Assembly (NCBI GenBank): GCA_013815325.1
Contig: JACDGM010000006.1
Coordinates: 1 to 61,757 of the forward strand
Length of the DNA stretch: 61,757 nt
Source of the DNA: Chthoniobacterales bacterium
GTDB taxonomy: Bacteria; Verrucomicrobiota; Verrucomicrobiia; Chthoniobacterales; UBA10450
Direction of reading: 5' to 3'
In this document: piece by piece, positions 44,272 through 52,949 of the stretch
Layout: every line of letters begins with the position of its first letter
Position numbering within the stretch: position 1 is the first letter of the stretch
Notes under the pieces: model-generated
The model's database searches: none
What the model saw: the letters and a program-made list of their open reading frames with translations, nothing else
Told to the model about the DNA's origin: nothing
Program-made: the position numbers and the translations under genes

Positions 44272-45381
44272 CTACTTGAAGTTCTTCCAGTTGAGCGAGC
44301 GCAACTGTTTCGGCAGAAACTCACCGTCGCGCCGGATAAGCTCGTCATCGAAGTAAACTGCGCCGCCGCCGTATTCCTTCCGCTGGATGCAAACCATATC
44401 CCAGTGAACCTGGCTGCGATTGCCGTTATCAGCCTCCTGGTAGGCCTGGCCAGGCGTGAAGTGAAACGAGCCGGCGATCTTTTCGTCGAAAAGAATGTCG
44501 CGCATCGGCTCGCGAATGTAAGGATTGCAGCCTAACGAGAACTCGCCAATGTAGCGGGCCCCCGCGTCGGAATCGAGCACCTCATTCAGCTTCTTCGTTT
44601 GGTTGCTCGTTGCTTCGACGATTTTTCCGTCTCGGAAATCGAGTCGGATGTTGTCGAAACCGGTGCTCTGATAAATGCTCGGAACGTTAAAGGTGACGTG
44701 GCCCTGGACGGAATTTTTCACGGGACAACTGAAAACCTCACCGTCGGGAATGTTGCGGTCGCCCCCGCAAATGATCGCGGAAATACCTTTAATGCTGAAA
44801 CGCAAATCGGTCTCGGGACCCTTGACTTGTACCTTGTCAGTCTTTTCCATGAGCGCTTTCAGGGCCTTCATCCCGGGCTGCAATTTGCGGTAGTCGAGCG
44901 TGCAGACTTTGAAGAAAAAGTCCTCAAACGCTTCCGTGCTCATGCCGGCCAGTTGCGCCATCGCCGGAGTCGGCCAGCGCAGCACGACCCATTTGGTTTT
45001 TTGTACGCGCTGGTCCTGCACCGCGCGCATTTTTTTCGCGACCAGCTTCAGCCGATCGATCGGCACATCGGCCAGCTCGCTAATGTTATGGCTGCCGCGC
45101 ACCGCGATGTAGGCGTCCATTTTTTTCATGCGCGCGAGCTCGTGCGTCGCCGCCAGGCCGAGCTGTTTTTCGTTCGCGCCGAGCGCGAGCTCGCGGCTGA
45201 CCCGTGCCCGTTGAATCTGGGAGAAGGGGACGGCGCCGGCTTTGCGCGCGGCGCGGATGAGCGCAATCGTCATTTCCTCAGGCGCATCGAAGGACTCGAT
45301 CAGGACCTTTTCGTCGCGCTGCAGATCGGTGGAATAATGGACGAGAAGGGAAGCGAGCTGGTCGAAACGGTCGTCTTGCAT
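44272..45381 (-). CDS. M29 family aminopeptidase
   Basis: The 369-residue protein matches the M29 (AmpS/aminopeptidase T) metallopeptidases that remove N-terminal residues. Metal ligands are visible: Glu in NIPDGEVFS, Glu in [11 protein letters not shown], His in [16 protein letters not shown], His and Asp in [10 protein letters not shown]. The catalytic Tyr/Asp loop [17 protein letters not shown] ends the chain. Length is somewhat shorter than the 400-410 of T. aquaticus enzymes but the core is complete. One GCCTAACGA (44530-44538) is inside. Confidence 0.9.
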   Translation of the reverse strand: MQDDRFDQLASLLVHYSTDLQRDEKVLIESFDAPEEMTIALIRAARKAGAVPFSQIQRARVSRELALGANEKQLGLAATHELARMKKMDAYIAVRGSHNISELADVPIDRLKLVAKKMRAVQDQRVQKTKWVVLRWPTPAMAQLAGMSTEAFEDFFFKVCTLDYRKLQPGMKALKALMEKTDKVQVKGPETDLRFSIKGISAIICGGDRNIPDGEVFSCPVKNSVQGHVTFNVPSIYQSTGFDNIRLDFRDGKIVEATSNQTKKLNEVLDSDAGARYIGEFSLGCNPYIREPMRDILFDEKIAGSFHFTPGQAYQEADNGNRSQVHWDMVCIQRKEYGGGAVYFDDELIRRDGEFLPKQLRSLNWKNFK

Positions 45382-45460
45382 AGGCGATTATCATTCCATC
45401 GCGGTCGAGTGTTGCAAATCCTCAGCTTTCTCATCGTGCTCGTCGATTCGTTAGGGCAAC

Positions 45461-46666
45461 TTACAGCCAAAGCACACCGACGAGAATCGTTAGGATAGTG
45501 AGCGGTGCGCCGACTTTGAAGTAAGTCCAAAAGCTGATCTCGATGTGATGCGCACGGGCGCGCTGCACGACGATGAGGTTCGCGATCGAACCGAGGATGG
45601 TGAAGTTGCCGGCCAGGGTCGAAGCCATCGCCACCACCAGCCATGCTCGCTGTTGATCGGCTAACTGCGCAATGAACGGCTTGAGCACGAGCACCGCCGG
45701 GACGTTGCTCACCAGGTTCGAGAGCGCGGCGGTGACGAAGCTAAGGAGCGCGGTTTTTTCCAGGTGCAGCGCCTTGACTTGCGCGAGGATCTGCGGGTCG
45801 AGTACGCTTTTCTCCAGGGCGGCGACGACGATGAAGAGGCCGCTGAACATGACGAGGAGCGACCAATCGATCTCGCGATAAACTTTCGCCGGTTTCAAGC
45901 GGCGGGTAAGCAGGAGCAGAGCGCCCGCGAGGATGGCGACTTTCGCCGCCGGTTGGCCGAGAAAAAACGCGACGACCATGGCCGCCGTTAGGAGCACGGC
46001 TTTCCAGAGCAGGGGCCAGTTTGCGCTCACTTCGAACGACTCACCCTCGAGCCGCGCGCGCGTCCAGAATTCGTTAGGGAAAAAAAACGCGAGGAGCGCG
46101 GCAGTGAGAGCGAGGCCGATCGCAGCGATCGGCGAAAGCGCGGCGGCGAAGCGGCCATACGGAATATGCGAGAGGCTGCCGATGATAATGTTTTGCGGGT
46201 TGCCGGTGATGGTCGCGGTGCTGCCGACATTCGACGCCATTGCGACCGCGAGGAGATACGGAATCGGATTGCGCCGCAGGCGAGTGACCAGCTCGAAGAC
46301 GAGTGGCGTGAGCACGATGCAGATCGTGTCGTTAACCAAAAACGCCGAAAAAATTCCCGAAACGAGGGTGACAGCGACGAGCAGAATGAGCGGATGCCGC
46401 GCGCGGGTCACGCCCCAGTTGTTGACCACGCCGAAAAAACCGCTCAAGCGCAGATTGGCGACCACGATCATCATACCGAGGAGGAGCGTGATGGTGTCGA
46501 AGTCGATCGCCCGATACGCTTCGGGAAGGGTGAGAACGCCGCACGCGACCATGAGCGCGGCGCCGAGGAGCGCCGCCCCGGCGCGGTCGATGCGCAACGG
46601 CGGCAGCCGTCCGATCCCGATGATCACGTAGGTGAGCGCAAAGATCGCGACGGCAATCCATTTCAT
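45461..46666 (-). CDS. SLC13/ArsB-type anion transporter
   Basis: The 401-residue integral membrane protein has about 11 hydrophobic spans. Diagnostic segments are FDTITLLLGMMIVVANLRLS and a SxxNxxTxxxxP-like hairpin (SNVGSTATITGNPQNIIIGS), found in the ArsB/NhaD/CitM ion-transporter superfamily. A second hairpin is at ALSNLVSNVPAVLVLKPFI and ASTLAGNFTILGSIANLIVV. The substrate is not predictable. It is on the same strand as the M29 peptidase and CHASE3-like genes. Three 8-mers (45448, 45487, 46072) are inside or near. Confidence 0.88.
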   Translation of the reverse strand: MKWIAVAIFALTYVIIGIGRLPPLRIDRAGAALLGAALMVACGVLTLPEAYRAIDFDTITLLLGMMIVVANLRLSGFFGVVNNWGVTRARHPLILLVAVTLVSGIFSAFLVNDTICIVLTPLVFELVTRLRRNPIPYLLAVAMASNVGSTATITGNPQNIIIGSLSHIPYGRFAAALSPIAAIGLALTAALLAFFFPNEFWTRARLEGESFEVSANWPLLWKAVLLTAAMVVAFFLGQPAAKVAILAGALLLLTRRLKPAKVYREIDWSLLVMFSGLFIVVAALEKSVLDPQILAQVKALHLEKTALLSFVTAALSNLVSNVPAVLVLKPFIAQLADQQRAWLVVAMASTLAGNFTILGSIANLIVVQRARAHHIEISFWTYFKVGAPLTILTILVGVLWL

Positions 46667-46688
46667 ACCAGCTGCGCGTGCGAATCGC

Positions 46689-47501
46689 TCATTGTTCCTG
46701 CGGAGAGCGGACTTGTGGAAGTCCCCGGGCTAATTCCTTTTCGAGCTCGCCGATCGCGTCCTGAGTGTTCGAGGGCGGATGCGGCGCTGGTTTCTGCTGG
46801 CGGGGAGCGCGCACGTTTTCGGTCAGCGCGGCGACGCGGCTTACGACGCGCCGGTTAAAAAAATAAAAGGCCGCCCCGCGCGTCCCGAGGCCGAGGAGGA
46901 GAGTGGCGGCGATCGTTAGGTAATCGCGCCGGCGCACCCGTTCGATGTCCGACAAACGCGCGGCAAGAAGCTCTTGTTCCGCGCCGCGCATGGCGCGCAA
47001 TTGCGCGCGCAGAATGTCCATCGCCGCTTTGCTGCGCGCGAGATCCTGGTTGCCTGAGCCGGGATTCGAGACGGCCGCGCGCAGCCGCGCGAAGATCGTC
47101 ATCTCCTGCGCGGCCGTCTCCTGGATGGCCGCGAGCCGGGCTCGCTTTTCGCGCCGCGGCTGCTCGCCAGGCTCGGTTTCAACCAGCACGTGCAGCGTGG
47201 CCAGCTCTTTGCCTAACGACTGCACGGCGCGGTCGTAAGGCTGCAGAAATTCCGCTTGCCTAACGAGTAAATAACCGCGCAGTCCCGTCTCGGCATTGAG
47301 CATAAGGGTGGAAAGCTGGCCGAGGCCCTCGACCAACTCAGTGTGATGAGCAAGCGCGCTCTCCGTGCGCGCGCGCTCGCGATTGCCGAAAAAGGCGAGC
47401 GAGGCGGAAAAAATCACGGCAATCAAGGGCAGCGCAGCCAGGATGCCGCCCAAAGTTCGCAATGACAAATGCGACCAAAAAGCCTCGAATTTGCCGTCCA
47501 T
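46689..47501 (-). CDS. CHASE3-domain membrane protein without a signalling output
   Basis: From ATG at 47501 the product has 270 residues. A membrane span (LGGILAALPLIAVIFSASLA) is followed by a periplasmic four-helix CHASE3-like domain with LSTLMLNAETGLRGYLLVRQ. A second span (YLTIAATLLLGLGTRGAAFY) and a short coiled cytoplasmic end follow. CHASE3 domains usually feed a histidine kinase, cyclase or methyl-accepting protein; none follows here, so it may be a stand-alone sensor or a truncated one. Three 8-mers (46913, 47211, 47258) are inside. Confidence 0.75.
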   Translation of the reverse strand: MDGKFEAFWSHLSLRTLGGILAALPLIAVIFSASLAFFGNRERARTESALAHHTELVEGLGQLSTLMLNAETGLRGYLLVRQAEFLQPYDRAVQSLGKELATLHVLVETEPGEQPRREKRARLAAIQETAAQEMTIFARLRAAVSNPGSGNQDLARSKAAMDILRAQLRAMRGAEQELLAARLSDIERVRRRDYLTIAATLLLGLGTRGAAFYFFNRRVVSRVAALTENVRAPRQQKPAPHPPSNTQDAIGELEKELARGLPQVRSPQEQ

Positions 47502-47668
47502 CGGATGAATCACAGAGACACAAAACACGCGAAGGTTCAGAGGAGAATCAAAAAATGGTCTCGCTGCCCTCTCTGTCTCTGGAGGTGAATCTTCTCGTCG
47601 CAAGGGAAACGACCGCCGCAGGACTTTCCCGCGGCGGCCGGGACTTTGACCTGAATTGAATCCTGCGC

Positions 47669-48406
47669 CTAACGAGCGAAGATCGCCGCGTCACGCGCCG
47701 CGCCGAGATCGGGCAGAATCCGCCTGCCATCGCCGGTCACCTGCACGTCGGCGATGATGGCCCCCTGGTAAACCAGCGGGACGCGCCAGAAACCTTCCCG
47801 CGGCATCACCTCCGCGCCGCCGGCGGCGCGCAATCCCCTAACGATTTCGGGGAGCCTGCCTTTGAGTTGCGCGGCGTCCATCGCAGGGCCGGCGGGCGGC
47901 GGGGCCGGATTGGTGCTGGCCGGAGCTGGCGACGGCGCTCCTGCGTCGGGCGGAGGCATGGGCGCGCCCGGCATCGGCTCGGGCCGCATTCCTTTGGGCA
48001 GAACGGTTCCATCGGCTGGATTGAAAGCGATCCGGGCGATCTCCTTGCCTTGATACAGGATCGAGGCCTCGAGCTGCTTTTCCCTACGCGGCGCGGTCTT
48101 TTCCCAAACCTGCCCCGGCGCGAAAGAACCGGCGGCATCGGCCACGAGTTTGGTTGCGCCAGCCGCGGCGCGCGGGTCCACCGGGCGCGCGTTCATCTCC
48201 CGACCGCGCGGCCCGCCATCGGGCGGAGGCGGCGGGCGATTTCCTTTTTTGCCGTCATGCGGCGGCGGTGGCGGCGCTTCTTCGTCGTTAGGCGGCGGCG
48301 GCGGTGCGTCCGGCGCTTGCGCCAGGCTCCAGGAGGCGCAGCCCAAGCCGGTGACGAGGACCGCGCTGACGATCAGTTTTCGAATCAATGGTTTTGTGGT
48401 TTTCAT
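47669..48406 (-). CDS. Secreted proline-rich protein, unknown function
   Basis: The 245-residue product has a signal peptide (MKTTKPLIRKLIVSAVLVTG then CASWSLAQ). A low-complexity Pro stretch follows, then two similar small domains (about 95-150 and 190-240). Each contains a YQGKEIA / YQGAIIA strand followed by ADGTVLP or GDGRRILP, so the protein looks like an internally duplicated fold with a Pro linker. A strong ribosome binding site (AAAGGAGG) precedes the ATG at 48406. A sigma-54 promoter match lies directly upstream. It is divergent from the MFS-kinase-regulator operon. Confidence 0.75.
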   Translation of the reverse strand: MKTTKPLIRKLIVSAVLVTGLGCASWSLAQAPDAPPPPPNDEEAPPPPPHDGKKGNRPPPPPDGGPRGREMNARPVDPRAAAGATKLVADAAGSFAPGQVWEKTAPRREKQLEASILYQGKEIARIAFNPADGTVLPKGMRPEPMPGAPMPPPDAGAPSPAPASTNPAPPPAGPAMDAAQLKGRLPEIVRGLRAAGGAEVMPREGFWRVPLVYQGAIIADVQVTGDGRRILPDLGAARDAAIFAR

Positions 48407-48421
48407 ACGCGTCCTCCTTTC

Positions 48422-48436
48422 GCAATGCTCGTGCCA
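48422..48436 (-). promoter_or_regulatory. Sigma-54 promoter match (TGGCAC-N5-TTGC)
   Basis: On the minus strand TGGCACGAGCATTGC is a perfect match to the -24/-12 consensus. It lies just before the Pro-rich secreted-protein gene. The expected start site (12 bases after the final C, about 48410) would be only 4 bases from the ATG at 48406, so the ribosome binding site would not be in the transcript. This makes a coincidence possible, or means the mRNA is almost leaderless. A NtrC-type activator gene is 3 kb away. Confidence 0.5.
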
Positions 48437-48613
48437 GGCGGCTGGAACTGACTTAAGCGACTGGTTTCTATTGCTTTGAGAATACTCAACGTTTAGGTCG
48501 ACGGCTCCATTCCGTCTGGAGGGAGGACAGATTGCGTCTGGTGACCGGACGAATCGTGCCTGTTCTGATGACTCTCCGTAAGTTAGCTGCCTAACGAGCC
48601 TAAGACGCCTGAT

Positions 48614-48632
48614 TTGTCCGGCCAGCGGACAA
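48614..48632. promoter_or_regulatory. Palindrome TTGTCCG-N5-CGGACAA (operator or enhancer candidate)
   Basis: A perfect 7-base inverted repeat with 5-base spacer lies in the divergent intergenic region. It is about 200 bases upstream of the sigma-54 match and about 107 bases before the MFS gene. This fits a two-fold symmetric binding site, such as an enhancer for an NtrC-family regulator. Binding is not shown. Confidence 0.5.
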
Positions 48633-48738
48633 TGAGCGTCCGATTATCATGCAGGCCCGCTGCTGCGGTTCGGGCCTTGCCCTTGGAAGAACACCGTTTT
48701 GCGCTTCGCACGTTTCCTGCAATAGGCCGCGCACCTAT

Positions 48739-50076
48739 ATGACCAGTCTTTCCAAGTCCAAACGTTCTTCGGCGAAACCCTCCACTTCGAAAGGCGACGA
48801 CTCGAAGCGCGGGAGCGTGCGCGCGCTCATGACGCTCAATTTTTTCATCGCCGACGTGCAGAACGGCATGGGCGCGTTCGTCGCGCTCTATTTGATGGCG
48901 GGCGTTGGCTGGAACGCCGCGCAGATCGGCACCGCGCTCGCCGCCGGGAGCATCGCGCAGGTCCTCGCGCAGACTCCAGCAGGCGCGCTCATCGATCAAC
49001 TCCGCCAGAAGCGCGCGCTCATCATTACGGGCGGGGTCATGATCGCGATCGGCTGCTTGTCCATTGCGCTGCTCAGTACGCTCACCGTTGTCACCGCAGG
49101 TCAGGCGCTGATCGGCGTGGCCGGCGCGATTTTTCCGCCCTGTCTCGCGGCCATCGCGCTCGGCCTCGTCGGCCGCAAACGGATGGATCGGCAAATGGGG
49201 ACCAACCAGGCGTTCAACGCCGCCGGCAACATGACCGCGGCGGTCGTCTTCGGCGTGGTCGGATATTTTTTTGGCCTCAAATGGATGTTCTATCTCGTCG
49301 TTGTCTTCGTCGTGATCGCGATCATATGCGTGCTCCGGATCAAACCCGGCGACATTGATTTCGATCTCGCCCGCGGCGCGGACAGAGATGGCGCCGCGCC
49401 TAACGAATGCGTGGAAAAACCAAAAGGCGTCTGGAACGGACTCAAGGATTTGCTGGTTTGTTTCGGGCAACTATTCAAACAGCAGGCGGTCCTCGTCTTT
49501 CTGGTTTCGGCCGTGATCTTTCATTTCGCCAATGCCGCGATGGTGCCGCTGGTCACGGAGTTGCTCGGGAAAAATCAAGGTGTCGATAAGGCGATCCTTT
49601 TCACCTCGGGATACATGGTCGCGTCGCAATTTGTTTTCATCATCGTCGCGGCGTTGAGCGGACGGCTCGCGAGCAAGATCGGGCGCAAGCCGCTTTTCCT
49701 TTTCGCCTTCGCCGCGCTCGCGGTGCGCGGCCTCCTTTATACGCTCAGCCGCAATCCGGTCGCCTTGATCGCGGTGCAATGCATGGATGGTTTGGGCGCC
49801 GGAATTTTCGGCGTCGTCGCCGTCCTCATCATCGCCGACCTAACGAAAGGCACGGGGCGTTTCAACGCCGCCCAGGGCGCCATCGCGACCGCGCAAGGGA
49901 CAGGCGCGTTCTTGAGCAACTCGATCGCCGGTTACGTCGTGCATCACGCGGGCGCGAACGCCGCCTTTTACATGCTCGCCGCCATCGCCGCCGTCGGGCT
50001 GATCTTTTTCTGGCTCTTGATGCCCGAGACTAAGGGGATCGCGCATGGGAACCAGGCAGCGCCAGCGGCCGCATGA
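48739..50076 (+). CDS. MFS transporter
   Basis: The 445-residue product has 12 predicted membrane spans of the major facilitator superfamily. A charged N terminus (MTSLSKSKRSS) precedes the first span. The motif-A-like loop DQLRQKRALIITGG lies between spans 2 and 3, and a second at SGRLASKIGRKPLFLFAF. The cytoplasmic loop contains a GCCTAACGA copy (49398) that encodes Pro-Asn-Glu. Substrate unknown. It overlaps the histidine kinase gene by 4 bases (ATGA), so it is the first gene of a three-gene operon. ATG at 48739 is chosen over an upstream frame start. Confidence 0.9.
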   Translation: MTSLSKSKRSSAKPSTSKGDDSKRGSVRALMTLNFFIADVQNGMGAFVALYLMAGVGWNAAQIGTALAAGSIAQVLAQTPAGALIDQLRQKRALIITGGVMIAIGCLSIALLSTLTVVTAGQALIGVAGAIFPPCLAAIALGLVGRKRMDRQMGTNQAFNAAGNMTAAVVFGVVGYFFGLKWMFYLVVVFVVIAIICVLRIKPGDIDFDLARGADRDGAAPNECVEKPKGVWNGLKDLLVCFGQLFKQQAVLVFLVSAVIFHFANAAMVPLVTELLGKNQGVDKAILFTSGYMVASQFVFIIVAALSGRLASKIGRKPLFLFAFAALAVRGLLYTLSRNPVALIAVQCMDGLGAGIFGVVAVLIIADLTKGTGRFNAAQGAIATAQGTGAFLSNSIAGYVVHHAGANAAFYMLAAIAAVGLIFFWLLMPETKGIAHGNQAAPAAA

Positions 50077-51569
50077 AATTTTCGCTTCGCGCCGCTCTGG
50101 CCGGTCTTTGGCTGCTTATTCTCGTGCTCTGTCTCGCGCTCGCGGTTTTGATGCGCGGGTTATTCGAGCAAGGCGTCGGTGCGCAGCTTTCGCAGGGAAC
50201 GCAGAAAATTGATCGCGCGGGGCAGGAAGCAGCGCGGCGCTTCGAGCGTTATCGAGCAACCTTTAAAGGCCGGCCACCGCCCCTGAATGATCCGCAGGTG
50301 CGCACTGATTTGCAGACGATGCTGAGCGTTGCCCTGGCCGATTATCCAGGCGTGGAAGGTGGTTTCTGGAGCGGACCCGAGACGTCGTTAGGCTACGCTT
50401 TTCCCACGCACGATTCCGGCGCGCCGAAGAAGGATTTGCCGCGCACGGAATTGCCGCAGATCAAAGAGCTGGTGCAAGCCAGCCTAACGGCTCGCGCGCC
50501 GCGCGATCGTCGCTTCGACGGCAACCGCGCCTCCCTTTTGCTTCACGCGCAACCGTTGCCCGGTCCGCCGCCGAACCTCGCCGTCTGGACGATGACGCGC
50601 GCGCCGCTCGACGTCGGCGAGTCGTATCAGCGACTCACGCTCGGGCTTGGAGTTTTGCTTCTGCTCGCGCTCGGCAGCGGTCTTTGGCTGCTGCGTCTCC
50701 TGCGGCGCTGGACCAAACACATCGGCCGGCTTGAGAACGCGATTGCCTCCACCCCGCTCGAGGAATTGCCGCCTTTGCCCGCGACGGGTGAGCGCGAGCT
50801 GGATCGAATCGTGGTCGCTTTTAACCAGCTTAATGGCCGGTTGAGAACCTCGCGCGAAGAAGGCGCGCGGCTCGGGCGCGATCTCGCCCGGGCCGACCGG
50901 CTCGCCGCGGTCGGGCGCATGGCCGCCGGGCTCACGCACGAAATCGGAAATCCTCTCGCCGCCATGCGGCTGCGCGCGGAGAACGCCATCGGTGCGGACC
51001 ATGAGCGCGCGCAGACCGCCCTCCGCGCCGTGCTCGGGCAGATCGGTCGTCTTGAGGAATTGCTCGGCGCGCTGCGACTCCTAACGCGCACCGGAGAGAT
51101 CCGTTCCCAACCGGTCGCGCTCGTTCCCTACTTGCGGGAACAGTTGGAAGCCGTCCGGCCGCAGGCGACCAAAAGCGGAATCACACTCGCACTCGAGCCC
51201 GCACCGCCGGAGGACGCGCGCTGGAATTTCGACGAGAAGAGTGTGGCGCGTGCGCTCGGAAATTTGTTGTTGAACGCAATCCAGCACACGTCGTTAGGCG
51301 GGCGCATCACCCTTGGCGCCGAGGTTTCCGAAGAGTGCTGCCGCTTTCGCGTGGCCGACAGCGGCGCGGGCGTCGCCGCCGCCGAGAGCGAGCGCATCTT
51401 CGAGCCGTTTGTCACCGGCCGGGCGGAAGGCATGGGCCTGGGCTTGAGCCTGGTGCGCGAAATCGCCGAGGCGCACGGCGGGAAGGCGATCTGCCTAACG
51501 AGTCCGGTAACGCCCGAGACACGCGGCGCGGTCTTCATTCTCGAAATACCGCGATGGCAAAAATCCTGA
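50073..51569 (+). CDS. Sensor histidine kinase (NtrB-like)
   Basis: The 498-residue kinase has an N-terminal span, a periplasmic region of about 160 residues and a second span (LTLGLGVLLLLALGSGLWLL). A HAMP linker and a catalytic core follow. The phospho-acceptor is His289 (in LTHEIGNPLAAM). The ATPase has the N box (LGNLLLNAIQHTS), the G1 box (DSGAGVAA) and the G2 box (GMGLGLSLVREIAEAHGG). Its ATG overlaps the MFS stop. The next gene (NtrC-type regulator) overlaps by 16 bases, so they form a pair. The signal is not known. Three 9-mers are inside. Confidence 0.95.
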   Translation: MKFSLRAALAGLWLLILVLCLALAVLMRGLFEQGVGAQLSQGTQKIDRAGQEAARRFERYRATFKGRPPPLNDPQVRTDLQTMLSVALADYPGVEGGFWSGPETSLGYAFPTHDSGAPKKDLPRTELPQIKELVQASLTARAPRDRRFDGNRASLLLHAQPLPGPPPNLAVWTMTRAPLDVGESYQRLTLGLGVLLLLALGSGLWLLRLLRRWTKHIGRLENAIASTPLEELPPLPATGERELDRIVVAFNQLNGRLRTSREEGARLGRDLARADRLAAVGRMAAGLTHEIGNPLAAMRLRAENAIGADHERAQTALRAVLGQIGRLEELLGALRLLTRTGEIRSQPVALVPYLREQLEAVRPQATKSGITLALEPAPPEDARWNFDEKSVARALGNLLLNAIQHTSLGGRITLGAEVSEECCRFRVADSGAGVAAAESERIFEPFVTGRAEGMGLGLSLVREIAEAHGGKAICLTSPVTPETRGAVFILEIPRWQKS

Positions 51570-52924
51570 TCGTGGACGATGACGCCGCCTTCGCCGAGGG
51601 ACTGGCGGAAACGCTGAGCGATCTGAGCCATTCCCCCGCGCTGGCCGAAAGCGGCGAACGCGCGCTCGTTCTTTTGCAGGGCGACGATTGCGGCGGTTTC
51701 GACCTCGTCTTTCTCGACCTGCGGATGCGCGGGATGGACGGCCTGGAGACTTTGCGCCGGATCAAGGAGAAGCCGGAGTGCGCCGAGCTGCCCGTCGTGA
51801 TGCTGACCGCGCACGCCGATGGCGCAAACACGATCGAAGCGATGAAGCTCGGCGCCTTCGATCACCTAACGAAACCGATCGGGCGCGAAGACGTGCGGGC
51901 GGTGCTCGGTCGCGCCTTGAGCCGGCCGCGCGCCGGCAAACGCGCGCCGGCCGCTGGCTTGCGGCCTAACGACGATCGCTTGATCGGCTCGAGCGCCGCG
52001 ATGCGCGAAGTGCAAAAGCTCATCGGCCTCGCTGCCGGCGGTGATGTCACTGTGCTCATACAAGGCGAGACCGGCACCGGCAAAGAGGAAGTCGCGCACG
52101 CGCTCCACCGGCACGGGCCGCGCGCGGGCAAACCGTTCGTCGCGGTCAATTGCGCGGCCATTCCCGCTGAGCTTTTGGAGAGCGAGCTCTTCGGCCACGT
52201 CCGCGGCGCGTTTACGGGCGCGATGCGCGACCGCGTCGGGCGTTTTCGGGAAGCCAATAACGGCACATTGTTCCTCGACGAAATCGGTGACATGACGCCG
52301 GCGATGCAGGCGAAAATTTTGCGCGTTTTGCAGGATCGCCTGATCACGCCGATCGGATCCAGCACTTCTCAACGTGTGGATGTCCGCATCATCGCGGCCA
52401 CACATCGCGACCTGATCGCGATGGTGAAGGAGGGCGCCTTTCGCGAAGACCTTTTTTATCGGCTCAACGTTCTGCGCATCAGCCTGCCGCCCTTGCGCGA
52501 ACGCGGCGCGGACATTCTCGTCCTGGCCGAACATTTCCTGCGCGAGCTCGCGCCCGAAAATCCCAAGCGGCTCACGCCCGCCGCGGCCGAAGCGCTCCTC
52601 GCGAATAGCTGGCCCGGCAATGTGCGCGAGCTGCGCAACCTCCTCCAGCAAGCGACCCTCACAGTGCGCAAATCGGTAATCGACCGCGCCGACCTTCCGC
52701 TCGGCCTCGCCTCGTCGCCGCCGCCCGAAACGATCGAGGCGCTCCTCCTTCTTCCCTTTAGCGAAGCGACAAGCCGTTTGGAAAAATTGTTGCTCGAGCG
52801 CGCGCTATGCGAAGCCGACGGCAATCGCGCAGAAGCGGCTCGCCGCCTGGGCATTCATCGCCAGTTTCTCTACGCGAAGTTGAAAGAGCACGGCTTGGGA
52901 GATAAGCCGAGCTCCGAAATTTGA
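51554..52924 (+). CDS. Sigma-54-dependent response regulator (NtrC family)
   Basis: The 456-residue activator has a receiver domain (phospho-Asp55, in LVFLDLRMRGMDG), an AAA+ domain with Walker A GETGTGKEE near residue 171 and the sigma-54 contact loop GAFTGA near 218. A Fis-type helix-turn-helix at the end (GNRAEAARRLGIHRQFLYAK) completes it. It is expected to activate sigma-54 promoters upon phosphorylation by the kinase upstream. The nearest candidate promoter is upstream of the Pro-rich gene (48422-48436). Confidence 0.96.
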   Translation: MAKILIVDDDAAFAEGLAETLSDLSHSPALAESGERALVLLQGDDCGGFDLVFLDLRMRGMDGLETLRRIKEKPECAELPVVMLTAHADGANTIEAMKLGAFDHLTKPIGREDVRAVLGRALSRPRAGKRAPAAGLRPNDDRLIGSSAAMREVQKLIGLAAGGDVTVLIQGETGTGKEEVAHALHRHGPRAGKPFVAVNCAAIPAELLESELFGHVRGAFTGAMRDRVGRFREANNGTLFLDEIGDMTPAMQAKILRVLQDRLITPIGSSTSQRVDVRIIAATHRDLIAMVKEGAFREDLFYRLNVLRISLPPLRERGADILVLAEHFLRELAPENPKRLTPAAAEALLANSWPGNVRELRNLLQQATLTVRKSVIDRADLPLGLASSPPPETIEALLLLPFSEATSRLEKLLLERALCEADGNRAEAARRLGIHRQFLYAKLKEHGLGDKPSSEI

Positions 52925-52949
52925 GGCGCGTGCGCTGCCCAAAGATACT

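Noticed and set aside
46332-46661. Arg/His-rich frame overlapping the anion transporter gene
   Set aside because: Out-of-frame shadow of a clear membrane protein gene; composition typical of GC-rich off-frame translation.
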